Source of the DNA: JBBWZH01 sp035544115
GTDB taxonomy: Bacteria > Actinomycetota > Actinomycetes > Mycobacteriales > CADCTP01
Direction of reading: 5' to 3'
NCBI GenBank assembly: GCA_963714145.1
Contig: OY970235.1
Location: 9,300,001-9,364,000, forward strand
Length of the DNA stretch: 64,000 bases
Positions 29,219 through 36,958 of the stretch are shown piece by piece. Position 1 is the first letter of the stretch. Every line of letters begins with the position of its first letter. Position numbers and translations under genes: made by a program. A model generated the notes under the pieces. It was not told where the DNA came from. It ran no database searches and saw only the letters and a program-made list of their open reading frames with translations.

Positions 29219-29826
29219 CCGGGGCCGGCGCGGTGGCGCACGGCGGGGCGGTGCCGGCGGGCACCCGGGCGGCGGTGATCACCGCGTCGAACCGGTCCGC
29301 CCGGGGCGAGCGCGAGGACACGTCCGGCCGGATGCTCGCCGACCGGCTCGCGTTGTTGGGCTGCGTGGTGCCGTCGCCGACCGTGGTGCCGGACGAGGTG
29401 TCGGCGATCCAGGCCGCGATCCGGGCGGCCCTGGCTGGCGGCGCCTCGATCGTGATCACTACCGGCGGTACGGGGCTGACGCCGACCGACGTGACGCCGG
29501 AGGCGACCCGACCGCTGCTCGACCGCGAGATACCGGGGATCGCCGAGGCGATCCGGCTGGTTGCCCGGGACCGGGTGCCGACCTCGGTGCTGTCCCGCGG
29601 GCTGGCCGGCACCATCGGCAGCACGCTGGTGGTCAACCTGCCTGGTTCGCCGGGCGGCGTGCGGGACGGCATGGACGTTCTGGCGCCGTTGTTCGGCCAC
29701 CTGCTGGATCAGTTGTGCGGCGGCGACCACGTCCGGCCCGCTGACCCCGACGACGCCGCCGAGCCGGCGGCACTGACCGCCGAGCCGGCGCCGCTGGCCC
29801 GGCCTAGCGAGGAGCGCACGAGATGA
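29215..29826 (+). CDS. mogA: Molybdenum cofactor biosynthesis protein, MogA/MoaB family
   Basis: 203-residue MoCF-domain protein that adenylylates molybdopterin. ITTGGTGLTPTDVTPEAT is the signature and VNLPGSPGGVRDGMDVL the second conserved motif. GTG overlaps moaC stop; its own stop overlaps moaE ATG. The C-terminal 35 residues are low-complexity. Confidence 0.9.
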   Translation: MTGAGAVAHGGAVPAGTRAAVITASNRSARGEREDTSGRMLADRLALLGCVVPSPTVVPDEVSAIQAAIRAALAGGASIVITTGGTGLTPTDVTPEATRPLLDREIPGIAEAIRLVARDRVPTSVLSRGLAGTIGSTLVVNLPGSPGGVRDGMDVLAPLFGHLLDQLCGGDHVRPADPDDAAEPAALTAEPAPLARPSEERTR

Positions 29827-30251
29827 CCGCCACCGAGGCCGCGCTGTGCCGGGTCACCGAGGCCGCGTTGTCCGCTACCGACCACCTCGACGCGGTCGGC
29901 CGCGCCGGCGCCGGGGCGGCGGTGCTGTTCGCCGGGGTGGTCCGCGACCACGACCACGGTCGGTCGGTGGTCGAGTTGGAGTACGTGGCGCATCCCACCG
30001 CGGAGGACGTACTGCGGTCATGCCTGGCCGAGATCGCCGCCGACCCGCTCGTGCACGCGGTGGCGGTCAGCCACCGGGTCGGCATCCTGCACATCGGCGA
30101 CGCCGCGCTGGTCGCCGCGGTCAGCGCCGCGCACCGGGGTGAGGCGTTCGCGGCCTGCGAGCGCCTCGTCGACCTGGTCAAGCTCCGGCTGCCGGTCTGG
30201 AAGCGACAGGTCTTCACGGACGGCACCGACGAGTGGGTCAACTGCCCCTGA
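29823..30251 (+). CDS. moaE: Molybdopterin synthase catalytic subunit MoaE
   Basis: 142-residue large subunit of molybdopterin synthase. GAAVLFAGVVRDHDHGR, LEYVAHPTAED, VSHRVG and the Lys-containing WKRQVFTDGTDEWVN C-terminus are typical. It works with a MoaD-type sulfur carrier, and one is encoded convergently 140 bases downstream. Confidence 0.94.
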   Translation: MTATEAALCRVTEAALSATDHLDAVGRAGAGAAVLFAGVVRDHDHGRSVVELEYVAHPTAEDVLRSCLAEIAADPLVHAVAVSHRVGILHIGDAALVAAVSAAHRGEAFAACERLVDLVKLRLPVWKRQVFTDGTDEWVNCP

Positions 30252-30391
30252 CCTGCTGAGCCCAACTGCTGGCTCCGCCGCTGCGCTCAGCCGTCGGTGG
30301 CCGGCGACCGGTCGCGGCAGCGTCGTGGCCGGGACGGACGCGTGTTGGACGGCGGCCGCTGGCGCCCTCCACCATGCTGGCCGCGGCTGGG

Positions 30392-30631
30392 TCAGCCGCC
30401 CGCGAACGGCGGTAGCACGTCGACGACCGCGCCGGCCGGAAGTTGCCGGTCGGTGTCGTCGCGGCGGACGTTGACGCCGTCGACCAGCAAGCTGCACACG
30501 GCGATCACCCGCTCGATGTCGTGCCGGCTGGCGACCTGCGTGAGCAGGTCGCCGACGGTCGCGGCGTGGAGTGCTTCCTCCGCGCGGCCGGCCGCCGACC
30601 GCGCGCCAGCCCAGTACCGGACGGTGACCAC
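30392..30631 (-). CDS. moaD: MoaD/ThiS family sulfur-carrier protein
   Basis: 79-residue ubiquitin-fold protein ending in the required di-glycine (PPFAGG), the site thiocarboxylated to deliver sulfur to molybdopterin synthase. TVRYWAGARSAAG at the start and LPAGAVVDVLPP near the end match MoaD. GTG at 30631 chosen; the longer frame upstream overlaps the CBS gene promoter. It is convergent with moaE rather than in its operon, so the two subunits are expressed from separate promoters. Confidence 0.9.
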   Translation of the reverse strand: MVTVRYWAGARSAAGRAEEALHAATVGDLLTQVASRHDIERVIAVCSLLVDGVNVRRDDTDRQLPAGAVVDVLPPFAGG

Positions 30632-30748
30632 GCCTCCATTCTGCACCCCTCGGGATGGCGAGCGGCTATTGCCCGGCCCGGGCGCCGGGCGCCAGATACG
30701 CTCGGCGCGGCGCCAAACCGGCGCGGCGCGCATAGCGAGGGGGTGTAC

Positions 30749-31207
30749 ATGGAGGTGGCTGAGGTCATGACGCCGGCGAGCGTGACCGACGGCCCGGACC
30801 AGACCATCCGCGCGGCGGCCGCCCGGATGTGGGAGCAGCAGACCGGGTCGCTGCTGGTGATCGAGGATCGGCGACTGATCGGCATCGTCACCGAGCGGGA
30901 CCTGCTCCGTGCCGTCGGCCAGGGCAAGGACGTCGACGGGACGACCGTTGCGGACGTCATGTCGACCAGCCTGGTCACCGTGGATCCGGACACCTCGGTG
31001 CATGTCGCGGCCCGGCTGATGGCCGCGAACTGGATCCGTCACCTCCCTGTCCTCGCCGACGAGCAGGTCGTCGGCGTGATCTCACTGCGTGACCTCGCGG
31101 CCGTCCTGGCCGCGCTCGGTCCGGCCGGCTCCGAGCAGCGCCTGCCGGCCGACGAACTGGTCCGGGCCCGCCGGCTGGCCCGCATCGAAGCCGGGGACCT
31201 CGACTGA
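30749..31207 (+). CDS. CBS-domain pair protein
   Basis: 152-residue protein made of two CBS motifs (about 1-58 and 68-125), each ending in the typical VGV/IGIV strand and followed by a helix (TERDLLRAVG, SLRDLAAVLAALG). Such pairs bind adenosyl ligands such as AMP or SAM as sensors. There is no effector domain. ATG at 30749 follows a GAGGGGG ribosome site. The stop overlaps a possible CTG start of the next small gene. Confidence 0.88.
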   Translation: MEVAEVMTPASVTDGPDQTIRAAAARMWEQQTGSLLVIEDRRLIGIVTERDLLRAVGQGKDVDGTTVADVMSTSLVTVDPDTSVHVAARLMAANWIRHLPVLADEQVVGVISLRDLAAVLAALGPAGSEQRLPADELVRARRLARIEAGDLD

Positions 31208-31527
31208 GTACCGCGCCTCCCACCCGACCGCCCGCCGACCCGCCCGACATCCCGGAGCAAGGCGCCGACCCGACGGAGCGGGCCGCGACGGCGGAGCGGG
31301 CCGACCCGACGGAGCGGGCCGACCCGCCGGAGCGGGCCGCGACGGCGGGGGAGCCGGCCGCGCTTGCGGGCGACCAGGCAGACCGGAACCGGGCTGGGCC
31401 GGCGAGAACGGCCCGGCTGTTCCCGGACGTTCCGACCGAGGAGACCGACGTCGGCTGGGGTGAGCGGCCGGATCAGTCGGACGAGGACCGCCTGCTGGCC
31501 GACCGGCCGCCGCACCACCTGCCCTGA
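31204..31527 (+). CDS. Small acidic hypothetical protein, possible CTG start
   Basis: An open frame of about 107 codons, with repeats of the type ADPTERA/PPERAATA followed by a better-conserved-looking C-terminus (LFPDVPTEETDVGWGERP and DEDRLLADRPPHH). I see no ATG, GTG or TTG in the frame near its start. CTG at 31204 overlaps the CBS stop (CTGA) exactly where neighbouring genes have GTGA or ATGA overlaps. Function unknown; the minus-strand frame across it is Arg-rich and looks like a shadow. Confidence 0.5.
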   Translation: MSTAPPTRPPADPPDIPEQGADPTERAATAERADPTERADPPERAATAGEPAALAGDQADRNRAGPARTARLFPDVPTEETDVGWGERPDQSDEDRLLADRPPHHLP

Positions 31528-31556
31528 CCTGCGGTCTGATCAGCTCTCCGGTCTGA

Positions 31557-31952
31557 TCAGCTCTCCGGGCCGCTGCGGCGCTGCGCGCGGAGCAGGTCGC
31601 GGATCTCGGTCAGCAGTTCCTCCTGGGTCGGCGGCGTCTCGGGGGTGGGCTGGCCGCGCCGCCGCCGCTCCTGCAGCGCGTTCAGCGGTGCCACTACGGC
31701 GAAGTAGATGACGGCGCAGGTGGCGAGGAAGAAGATCGCGGCGTTGACGAAGCCGCCCCAGTCGAACTCCTGGCCGTTGACCGTGAACGAGCCGCCGGCA
31801 TCACCACCGCCACCGACCAGGCCGACCAGCGGCCGGATGAACGAGTCCGAGAACTGTTTCACCAGCGTCGCGAACGCGCTGCCGATCGCCACCGCCACCG
31901 CCAGCTCGACGATGTTGCCGCGCATGATGAAGTCTCGGAAGCCCTTGATCAT
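31557..31952 (-). CDS. mscL: Large-conductance mechanosensitive channel MscL
   Basis: 131-residue MscL, the homopentameric osmotic safety valve. N-terminal FRDFIMRGNIVELAVAVAIG forms TM1, FVNAAIFFLATCAVIYFAVV forms TM2, and the C-terminal helix carries EELLTEIRDLL. The periplasmic loop is Gly-rich. Length is normal. A 17-base direct repeat (GGTCTGATCAGCTCTCC) sits just beyond its stop. Confidence 0.95.
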   Translation of the reverse strand: MIKGFRDFIMRGNIVELAVAVAIGSAFATLVKQFSDSFIRPLVGLVGGGGDAGGSFTVNGQEFDWGGFVNAAIFFLATCAVIYFAVVAPLNALQERRRRGQPTPETPPTQEELLTEIRDLLRAQRRSGPES

Positions 31953-32023
31953 CCCATCCAGCCCTTCTGCTGCAGTGGTTGGATAACCCGGAGCGGCCCG
32001 GGCCGCCGAAGAGTATCCACAGG

Positions 32024-33013
32024 TCAGGGTGGCCGTAGCGCCACGCTGAGGCGTTGCTGAGCCGCCGCTGCGGCCAGTTGGCGAGCTACCCGGTCAGATG
32101 TCGCGACAACCACCAGTACGCCATCGGTTGTGCTCGCTTGCGGGTCGGCGAGTACCGCGAGGACCCGGATGGCGGTGGCCAGGACGGTCGCGTCCGGTGG
32201 TCGTCCGGCCGCGCTCGACCCGTCCGCCGGCCGGGCCGCACCGCCGGGCGGCGAGGCCGCGGCAGCAGACCCGGTCGACGTGCCCGGGCCGGCGGGCGTG
32301 GACTCCGCTGTGGCGGACCCGCCCGGCGGCGCGCCGAGAGCGGTGTCGACGGGGGTCGCGAGCAGGTCGATCCGGTCGCCGGGGCGGACCAGGGCAGCGG
32401 TCTCGGCGTCCGCGAGGCGAACCGGCACGGCGACCGACTCCGGTGGCGACAGGCCGGTGGCCAACCCACGGCCAAGCAGTCGGGCGTCGGTCAGTGGCTC
32501 GCCGCGGCGCACCGGGCCGGCAGCGACCCGTCCGGTGATCGCCGCCATCGACCCGATCGCACCGGCCGGCACAAGGCCGGCCGGGATGGCGACGATCCGG
32601 ACGTCGGCTGCGGTGAGGGCCGCTCCGGCGGCAAGATCCCGGGCCGCGACCAGGACCGGGGTGCCCGGTGGGGCACTCGCGGCGCCCGTCCCGGCCGGCC
32701 GGGACAGGCCAGCGATGACCGCGGCGAGCAGGCAGATCGCCGCCAACGCCCGGCGGGGCCAACCGCCGAGTGCCGCCAGCGCCATGGGCCACCGAAACGA
32801 CCGCCGGGGAAAGCGCCGCCGGCGGCCACCGCCCGCCTCACCGGCGCGAGCGCGGCCGCCTGGCGGCGCCGGCCCGGGCGTTCGTGCCCGCACTGCGGAC
32901 ACCTGGTCGAGGCGGCGCCGTACCTGGTCCCCCGAAGGTGCCTCGGCGGCTAGGCCGACGAACGGATCGGCCCGATGACGGTCGGTGCTGGCAGGTGTGT
33001 CAGGTCTGGTCAC
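32024..33013 (-). CDS. SAF-domain membrane protein (CpaB/RcpC-like)
   Basis: 329-residue protein: a basic Pro/Arg-rich cytoplasmic N-terminus, one TM helix near 95-112 (RRALAAICLLAAVIAGL), then an external SAF domain (TPVLVAARDLAAGAALTAADV, GRVAAGPVRRGEPLTDARL) and a RcpC-like portion with a low-complexity Ser/Gly/Pro insertion. Related proteins assemble Flp pili, but no other pilus gene is present. GTG at 33013 chosen; longer upstream frame overlaps fmdB. Confidence 0.8.
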   Translation of the reverse strand: MTRPDTPASTDRHRADPFVGLAAEAPSGDQVRRRLDQVSAVRARTPGPAPPGGRARAGEAGGGRRRRFPRRSFRWPMALAALGGWPRRALAAICLLAAVIAGLSRPAGTGAASAPPGTPVLVAARDLAAGAALTAADVRIVAIPAGLVPAGAIGSMAAITGRVAAGPVRRGEPLTDARLLGRGLATGLSPPESVAVPVRLADAETAALVRPGDRIDLLATPVDTALGAPPGGSATAESTPAGPGTSTGSAAAASPPGGAARPADGSSAAGRPPDATVLATAIRVLAVLADPQASTTDGVLVVVATSDRVARQLAAAAAQQRLSVALRPP

Positions 33014-33098
33014 CCGGCCGACGGTAGGTGCCGTTCGGCGCCTGGCAAGCCCCTCCGAGGCAAGTTGTGGATAACACTTTTGCCTGTGGACAACCGTT

Positions 33099-33446
33099 TT
33101 AGCTTGCGGCTGCCTTCGTGCTAGATGTTGAGGGCGAGCCGGAGGACGCGGTCGAACTGGTCGATCCGGACGACGACGATTCACCCGACGATGTGGAGGA
33201 CGAGGATGTGGCAGTCGACTCGGTGGCGGCGGGCTTGCTCGCGGCCGCCTTACCGTTCGAACTCGACCTGCTGTCGGTCCGGTAGAAGCCGGAGCCCTTG
33301 AAGACCACTCCGACGGCCGAGAAGACCTTCCGGAGCCGTCCGGAGCACTGCGGGCAGGCGGTGAGCGCATCGTCGGATACCGACTGCACCGCCTCGAACC
33401 GGTGGCCGCACGCCGCATCGGTACAGGCGTACTGGTACGTCGGCAC
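33099..33446 (-). CDS. FmdB-family zinc ribbon protein
   Basis: 115-residue protein. The N-terminal zinc ribbon MPTYQYACTDAACGHRFE plus CPQCSGRLRKVF supplies four Cys, followed by FKGSGFYRTD, the family signature. The remaining 55 residues are a Ser/Thr/Gly tail. Cellular role of the family is unknown. GTG start has an AGGAGG ribosome site, and a CIRCE-like element lies immediately upstream. Confidence 0.9.
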   Translation of the reverse strand: MPTYQYACTDAACGHRFEAVQSVSDDALTACPQCSGRLRKVFSAVGVVFKGSGFYRTDSRSSSNGKAAASKPAATESTATSSSSTSSGESSSSGSTSSTASSGSPSTSSTKAAAS

Positions 33447-33459
33447 GCCGACCTCCTGT

Positions 33460-33486
33460 TTGGCACTCTCATGGGTTGACTGCTAA
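33460..33486 (-). promoter_or_regulatory. CIRCE-like element upstream of fmdB
   Basis: TTGGCACTC-N9-GACTGCTAA lies between the 5-FTHF cyclo-ligase stop and the fmdB start. The HrcA operator consensus is TTAGCACTC-N9-GAGTGCTAA, and actinobacterial versions often have TTGGCACTC. Spacing of exactly nine and only two differences from consensus make a heat-shock operator plausible. The right arm overlaps the cyclo-ligase stop codon. Confidence 0.55.
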
Positions 33487-34079
33487 CCCACATGGTGCGC
33501 CACGAGAGGCAGTTCCGTCCACTCCTGCGCGGGCGAGGAGATCGCTGTCACCGGCCGGTCCCAGGTGTCGCCGGGCAGTTGGGGTACCAGTTCGCCGTCG
33601 TGCAGCAGCGCCGCCACCGGAACGCTGGGCGGGACCGCGGCCAGCGCGCGGTCGTAGTAGCCGGCGCCGCGCCCGAGCCGGACGCCCTGGTGATCAACCG
33701 CCAGCGCGGGCACCAGGACGATGTCGGCGCCCGCTATCGCGTCCCGACCGAGGGGCGGCCCGGCCGGCTGACTGGTGCCGCGCGCACCGGCGGTCAGCTC
33801 GGCCCGGCCCCGGTAGAGCGCCCAATCGAGGTCAGCAGCGCCCAGTACGACCGGAAGGAGGATCGCCGTGCCGCCCGCCAGAAGATCGTCAAGCAGGTCG
33901 AGTGACCCCGGCTCGGCCCCGGTCGGCACGTACGCGGCAACTCGTCGCGTTCCGGTGAGACGGGGGAGGAGGTGTGCACGCAGGGTGGTGGCGGCGCTGG
34001 CCAACTGGCTCGGCGGCATGGTTCGGCGTGCCGCCAGCAGGCGCTCCCGCCAGGTGGCCTTGTCCGCAGGCACGATCAC
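33483..34079 (-). CDS. 5-formyltetrahydrofolate cyclo-ligase
   Basis: 198-residue enzyme converting 5-formyl-THF to 5,10-methenyl-THF with ATP. The N-terminal KATWRERLLAARR, and the ATP/Mg motif RLGRGAGYYDRAL with GVRLGRG are diagnostic. GTG at 34079 or 34073 could start; the first is used. It is divergent from galU with only 18 bases between starts, so promoters must overlap coding sequence. Confidence 0.92.
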   Translation of the reverse strand: MIVPADKATWRERLLAARRTMPPSQLASAATTLRAHLLPRLTGTRRVAAYVPTGAEPGSLDLLDDLLAGGTAILLPVVLGAADLDWALYRGRAELTAGARGTSQPAGPPLGRDAIAGADIVLVPALAVDHQGVRLGRGAGYYDRALAAVPPSVPVAALLHDGELVPQLPGDTWDRPVTAISSPAQEWTELPLVAHHVG

Positions 34080-34097
34080 GCGAGCTAGTCTCCCGGC

Positions 34098-34988
34098 ATG
34101 TCGAGCGCGACGCCGCCCCGCAAGGCCGTCATCCCCGCCGCTGGCCTCGGCACGCGATTCCTGCCGGCCACCAAGGCCGTGCCCAAGGAGTTGCTGCCGG
34201 TCGTGGACAAGCCGGCGCTGCAGTACGTCGTGGAGGAGGCGGCCCGGGCCGGCCTCACCGAGGTACTGGTGGTCAGTGGCCGGGGCAAGGACGCGATCGC
34301 AGACCACTTCGACCGGGCGCCCGAGCTGGAGGCGGCGCTGGAGAAGAAGGGCGACGGCGAGCGGCTGGACGCGGTGCGCCGGTCCGCCGAGCTGGCCGAC
34401 ATGCACTTCGTCCGGCAACGGGAGCCGCGCGGGCTGGGGCATGCCATCCTCTGCGGCGCCTCCTTCGTCGGGGCCAACCCGTTCGCCGTCCTGCTCGGCG
34501 ACGACCTCATCGACGAGCGCGACCTGCTGCTGGAGCAGATGCTCGCGGTGCAGTCCGAGCGCGGCGGCTGCGTCGTCGCGCTGCTGGAGGTACCGCCGGA
34601 GACGATCTCGCTCTATGGCTGCGTCGCCACGGAGCCCACCGACACCGAAGGCCTCGTCCGGGTGACCGACCTGGTCGAGAAGCCGGCGCCAGCGGACGCG
34701 CCGAGCAACCTTGCGATCATCGGGCGGTACGTGCTGTCGCCGCAGGTGTTCCCGGTGCTGCGGGAAACCCGGCCCGGCCGGGGCGGCGAGATCCAGATCA
34801 CCGACGCGTTGCGGACCCTCACCGTGGATGGCGAGCCGATGCACGGCGTGGTCTTCCGCGGCCGCCGGTACGACACCGGCGACCGGGCCGACTACCTGCG
34901 CGCGGTCGTCCGGCTGGCCTGCGAGCGGCCGGACATCGGCCCCGGGTTCCGGCAGTGGCTGGCGGAATTCGTGGCGGGCCGCGGGTGA
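34098..34988 (+). CDS. galU: UTP-glucose-1-phosphate uridylyltransferase
   Basis: 296-residue GalU making UDP-glucose. N-terminal KAVIPAAGLGTRFLPATKAVPKE is the nucleotide-binding loop (read in two parts), VLLGDDL the Mg-binding strand, and GRYVLSP, RGGEIQITDAL the sugar-binding motifs. Length is normal. Stop overlaps the glp GTG. The galU-glp-rimJ-glpR order is conserved in actinobacteria. Confidence 0.95.
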   Translation: MSSATPPRKAVIPAAGLGTRFLPATKAVPKELLPVVDKPALQYVVEEAARAGLTEVLVVSGRGKDAIADHFDRAPELEAALEKKGDGERLDAVRRSAELADMHFVRQREPRGLGHAILCGASFVGANPFAVLLGDDLIDERDLLLEQMLAVQSERGGCVVALLEVPPETISLYGCVATEPTDTEGLVRVTDLVEKPAPADAPSNLAIIGRYVLSPQVFPVLRETRPGRGGEIQITDALRTLTVDGEPMHGVVFRGRRYDTGDRADYLRAVVRLACERPDIGPGFRQWLAEFVAGRG

Positions 34989-36217
34989 CGATGCGGTCGG
35001 TAGCCGACCAGATGTCCCGGGTACTCGCCGACCTGCGGGTGCCCGAGCCGATCGAGCTGGCGCTACTGGATGCGCAGGGGTTGCTCTGCGCCGAGGACGT
35101 CTTCGCGGTCGCTCCGCTGCCCGGGTTCGACAACTCGTCCATGGACGGGTACGCGGTTCGCGCCGCCGACACGGTCGGGGCGAACGACGACGCGCCGGTC
35201 GAACTGCCGGTGGTCGGCGATATCCCGGCCGGCTCGCGGGCGCCCCGCGGGGTGTCGGCGGGCATCAGCCTCCGGATCATGACCGGGGCGCCGATGCCGG
35301 CTGGCGCGGACGGGGTGGTGCCGGTCGAATGGACCGATGGTGGGGTGGCCCGGGTCCGGATCCACCGGGCGACGCAGCAGGGCGCGTTCGTCCGGCGGGT
35401 CGGCGAGGACGTGCAGACCGGCGACCTGGTGATCAGCGCAGGCACGCCACTCGGGCCGGCGCAGGTCGGCCTGCTGGCCGCGGTCGGCCGGGAGCGGGTG
35501 CTGGTCCGACCCCGGCCGCGGGTGTCGGTGCTCTCCACCGGCAGCGAGCTGATCGGGGTCGGCGAGCGGCCGGCGATCGGCGAGATCATCGACTCGAACA
35601 GCTACTCGCTGGCCGCCGCTGCCCGGGACGCCGGGGCTGAGGCCTACCGGGTCGGCGTGGTCCCGGATGATCACGCCTTGCTGGTCGACACGCTGGAAGG
35701 CCAGCTGCCGCGGGCCGACCTGCTGGTCACCAGCGGCGGGGTCAGCGCGGGCGCGTTCGACGTGGTCAAGCAGGCGCTGTCCGAGCTGGGCACGGTGGAG
35801 TTCGTCCGGGTGGCCATGCAGCCCGGCATGCCGCAGGGGTTCGGCACCCTCGGCCCGGACGGCACCCCGATCTTCTGCCTGCCCGGGAACCCGGTCAGCG
35901 CGCTCGTCTCGTTCGAGGTGTTCGTCCGGCCGGCGATCCGGTTGATGCTCGGCAAGCGGCGGCTGGACCGGCGGACCGTGCTGGCCACCATGCGCCAACG
36001 GGTGTCGAGCCCACCCGGCCGCAGGCAGTATCGTCGCGGCCTGCTGATTCGCGAGGAGGACGGGTCATACAGCTGTGAGCCGGTCGGGGGCGCCGGGTCG
36101 CACCTGCTGGCCAGCCTGGCCCGGGCGAACTGCCTCATCGTGATCGACGAGGAGGTCACCGAGGTGTCGGAGGGGGACCAGGTCAGGGTGGTCCCGCTGC
36201 TGCTCGCCGGGGCCTGA
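34985..36217 (+). CDS. glp: Gephyrin-like molybdotransferase Glp (MoeA family)
   Basis: 410-residue MoeA/gephyrin family protein. GFDNSSMDGYAVRA and the MoCF domain with TSGGVSAGAFDVVK and FCLPGNPVSALVSFEVF are intact, so molybdate insertion into molybdopterin is possible. In corynebacteria the paralogue at this locus is a cell-division factor that binds the receptor GlpR and FtsZ, and glpR is indeed encoded two genes downstream. GTG at 34985 overlaps galU; an in-frame ATG at 34991 is an alternative. Confidence 0.88.
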   Translation: MTMRSVADQMSRVLADLRVPEPIELALLDAQGLLCAEDVFAVAPLPGFDNSSMDGYAVRAADTVGANDDAPVELPVVGDIPAGSRAPRGVSAGISLRIMTGAPMPAGADGVVPVEWTDGGVARVRIHRATQQGAFVRRVGEDVQTGDLVISAGTPLGPAQVGLLAAVGRERVLVRPRPRVSVLSTGSELIGVGERPAIGEIIDSNSYSLAAAARDAGAEAYRVGVVPDDHALLVDTLEGQLPRADLLVTSGGVSAGAFDVVKQALSELGTVEFVRVAMQPGMPQGFGTLGPDGTPIFCLPGNPVSALVSFEVFVRPAIRLMLGKRRLDRRTVLATMRQRVSSPPGRRQYRRGLLIREEDGSYSCEPVGGAGSHLLASLARANCLIVIDEEVTEVSEGDQVRVVPLLLAGA

Positions 36218-36238
36218 CCAGGAGCGTGACAGGAGACG

Positions 36239-36853
36239 ATGCCCCGTCATCCCGGCTGGCCGGCCAGACTGCGGTACGGCCCGGTAGGGCTGCGCCCGCC
36301 ACGGCTGCGCGATTCGCGCGTGTGGAGCACGCTCCGGCTCCGTAACGAGAGCTGGCTTGCGCCGTGGGAGCCGACTTCGCCGGAGCCGTGGGGGCCGCGG
36401 CACGTCAGTTCCGCCTGGCCGTCGCTGCTGTCGTCGCTGCGCCGGTATGCCCGGGCCGGCGCGATGCTGCCGTTCATCGTCACCTACGAGGACCAGTTCG
36501 TCGGCCAGCTCACCATCAACAACGTGGTGCACGGCGCGTTACGGTCCGCGCACATCGGCTACTGGGTGGACCAGACGGTCGCCGGCCGCGGGATCATCAC
36601 CGCCGCGGTCGCGCTCGCCACCGACCACTGCTTCGGGGTGGTAGGCCTGCACCGGGTCCAGATCGACATCCGGCCGGAGAACGTCCCCAGCCGCCGGGTG
36701 GTGGCGAAGCTCGGGTTCCGCGAGGAGGGCTATCTCGTCCGCTATCTGGACATCGACGGCGCTTGGCGGGACCACGTCAGCTACGCGCTGACCGTCGAAG
36801 ACGTCCCTGGCGGGTTGGTTCGCCGGCTGCCGCCCCCGCCCCGATCCGGCTAG
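36239..36853 (+). CDS. GNAT acetyltransferase, RimJ/RimL type
   Basis: 204-residue GNAT family protein resembling ribosomal-protein N-terminal acetyltransferases. The VWSTLRLRNESWLAPWEPT start, the strand-turn GQLTINNVVHGALRSAHIGYWVDQ and the HRVQIDIRPENVPSRRVVAKLGF acetyl-CoA region (in parts) are typical. Real substrate unknown. AGGAG ribosome site before ATG at 36239. Confidence 0.88.
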   Translation: MPRHPGWPARLRYGPVGLRPPRLRDSRVWSTLRLRNESWLAPWEPTSPEPWGPRHVSSAWPSLLSSLRRYARAGAMLPFIVTYEDQFVGQLTINNVVHGALRSAHIGYWVDQTVAGRGIITAAVALATDHCFGVVGLHRVQIDIRPENVPSRRVVAKLGFREEGYLVRYLDIDGAWRDHVSYALTVEDVPGGLVRRLPPPPRSG

Positions 36854-36915
36854 CCGAGCCTTTCTCGTCGACACACCGCCGCAGATCCCGGTCCGCCGCG
36901 CGAGGGCTGGATAAC

Positions 36916-36944
36916 GTGTGATCACTTGTGTGATCCGTGTGACG
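36916..36944 (+). promoter_or_regulatory. GTGTGA direct repeats ahead of glpR
   Basis: GTGTGA occurs three times at 9- to 12-base spacing between the acetyltransferase and glpR, the first as GTGTGATCAC. Position just upstream of the GGGAGGG ribosome site suggests promoter or operator elements. Regulator unknown. Confidence 0.35.
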
Positions 36945-36958
36945 GGAGGGGCGCAACG

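Noticed and set aside
31039..31518. Minus-strand frame with LRRVGPLRR repeats
   Set aside because: Mirror image of the repeated TERADP/PERAAT codons on the plus strand, whose C-terminus looks more like a real protein.
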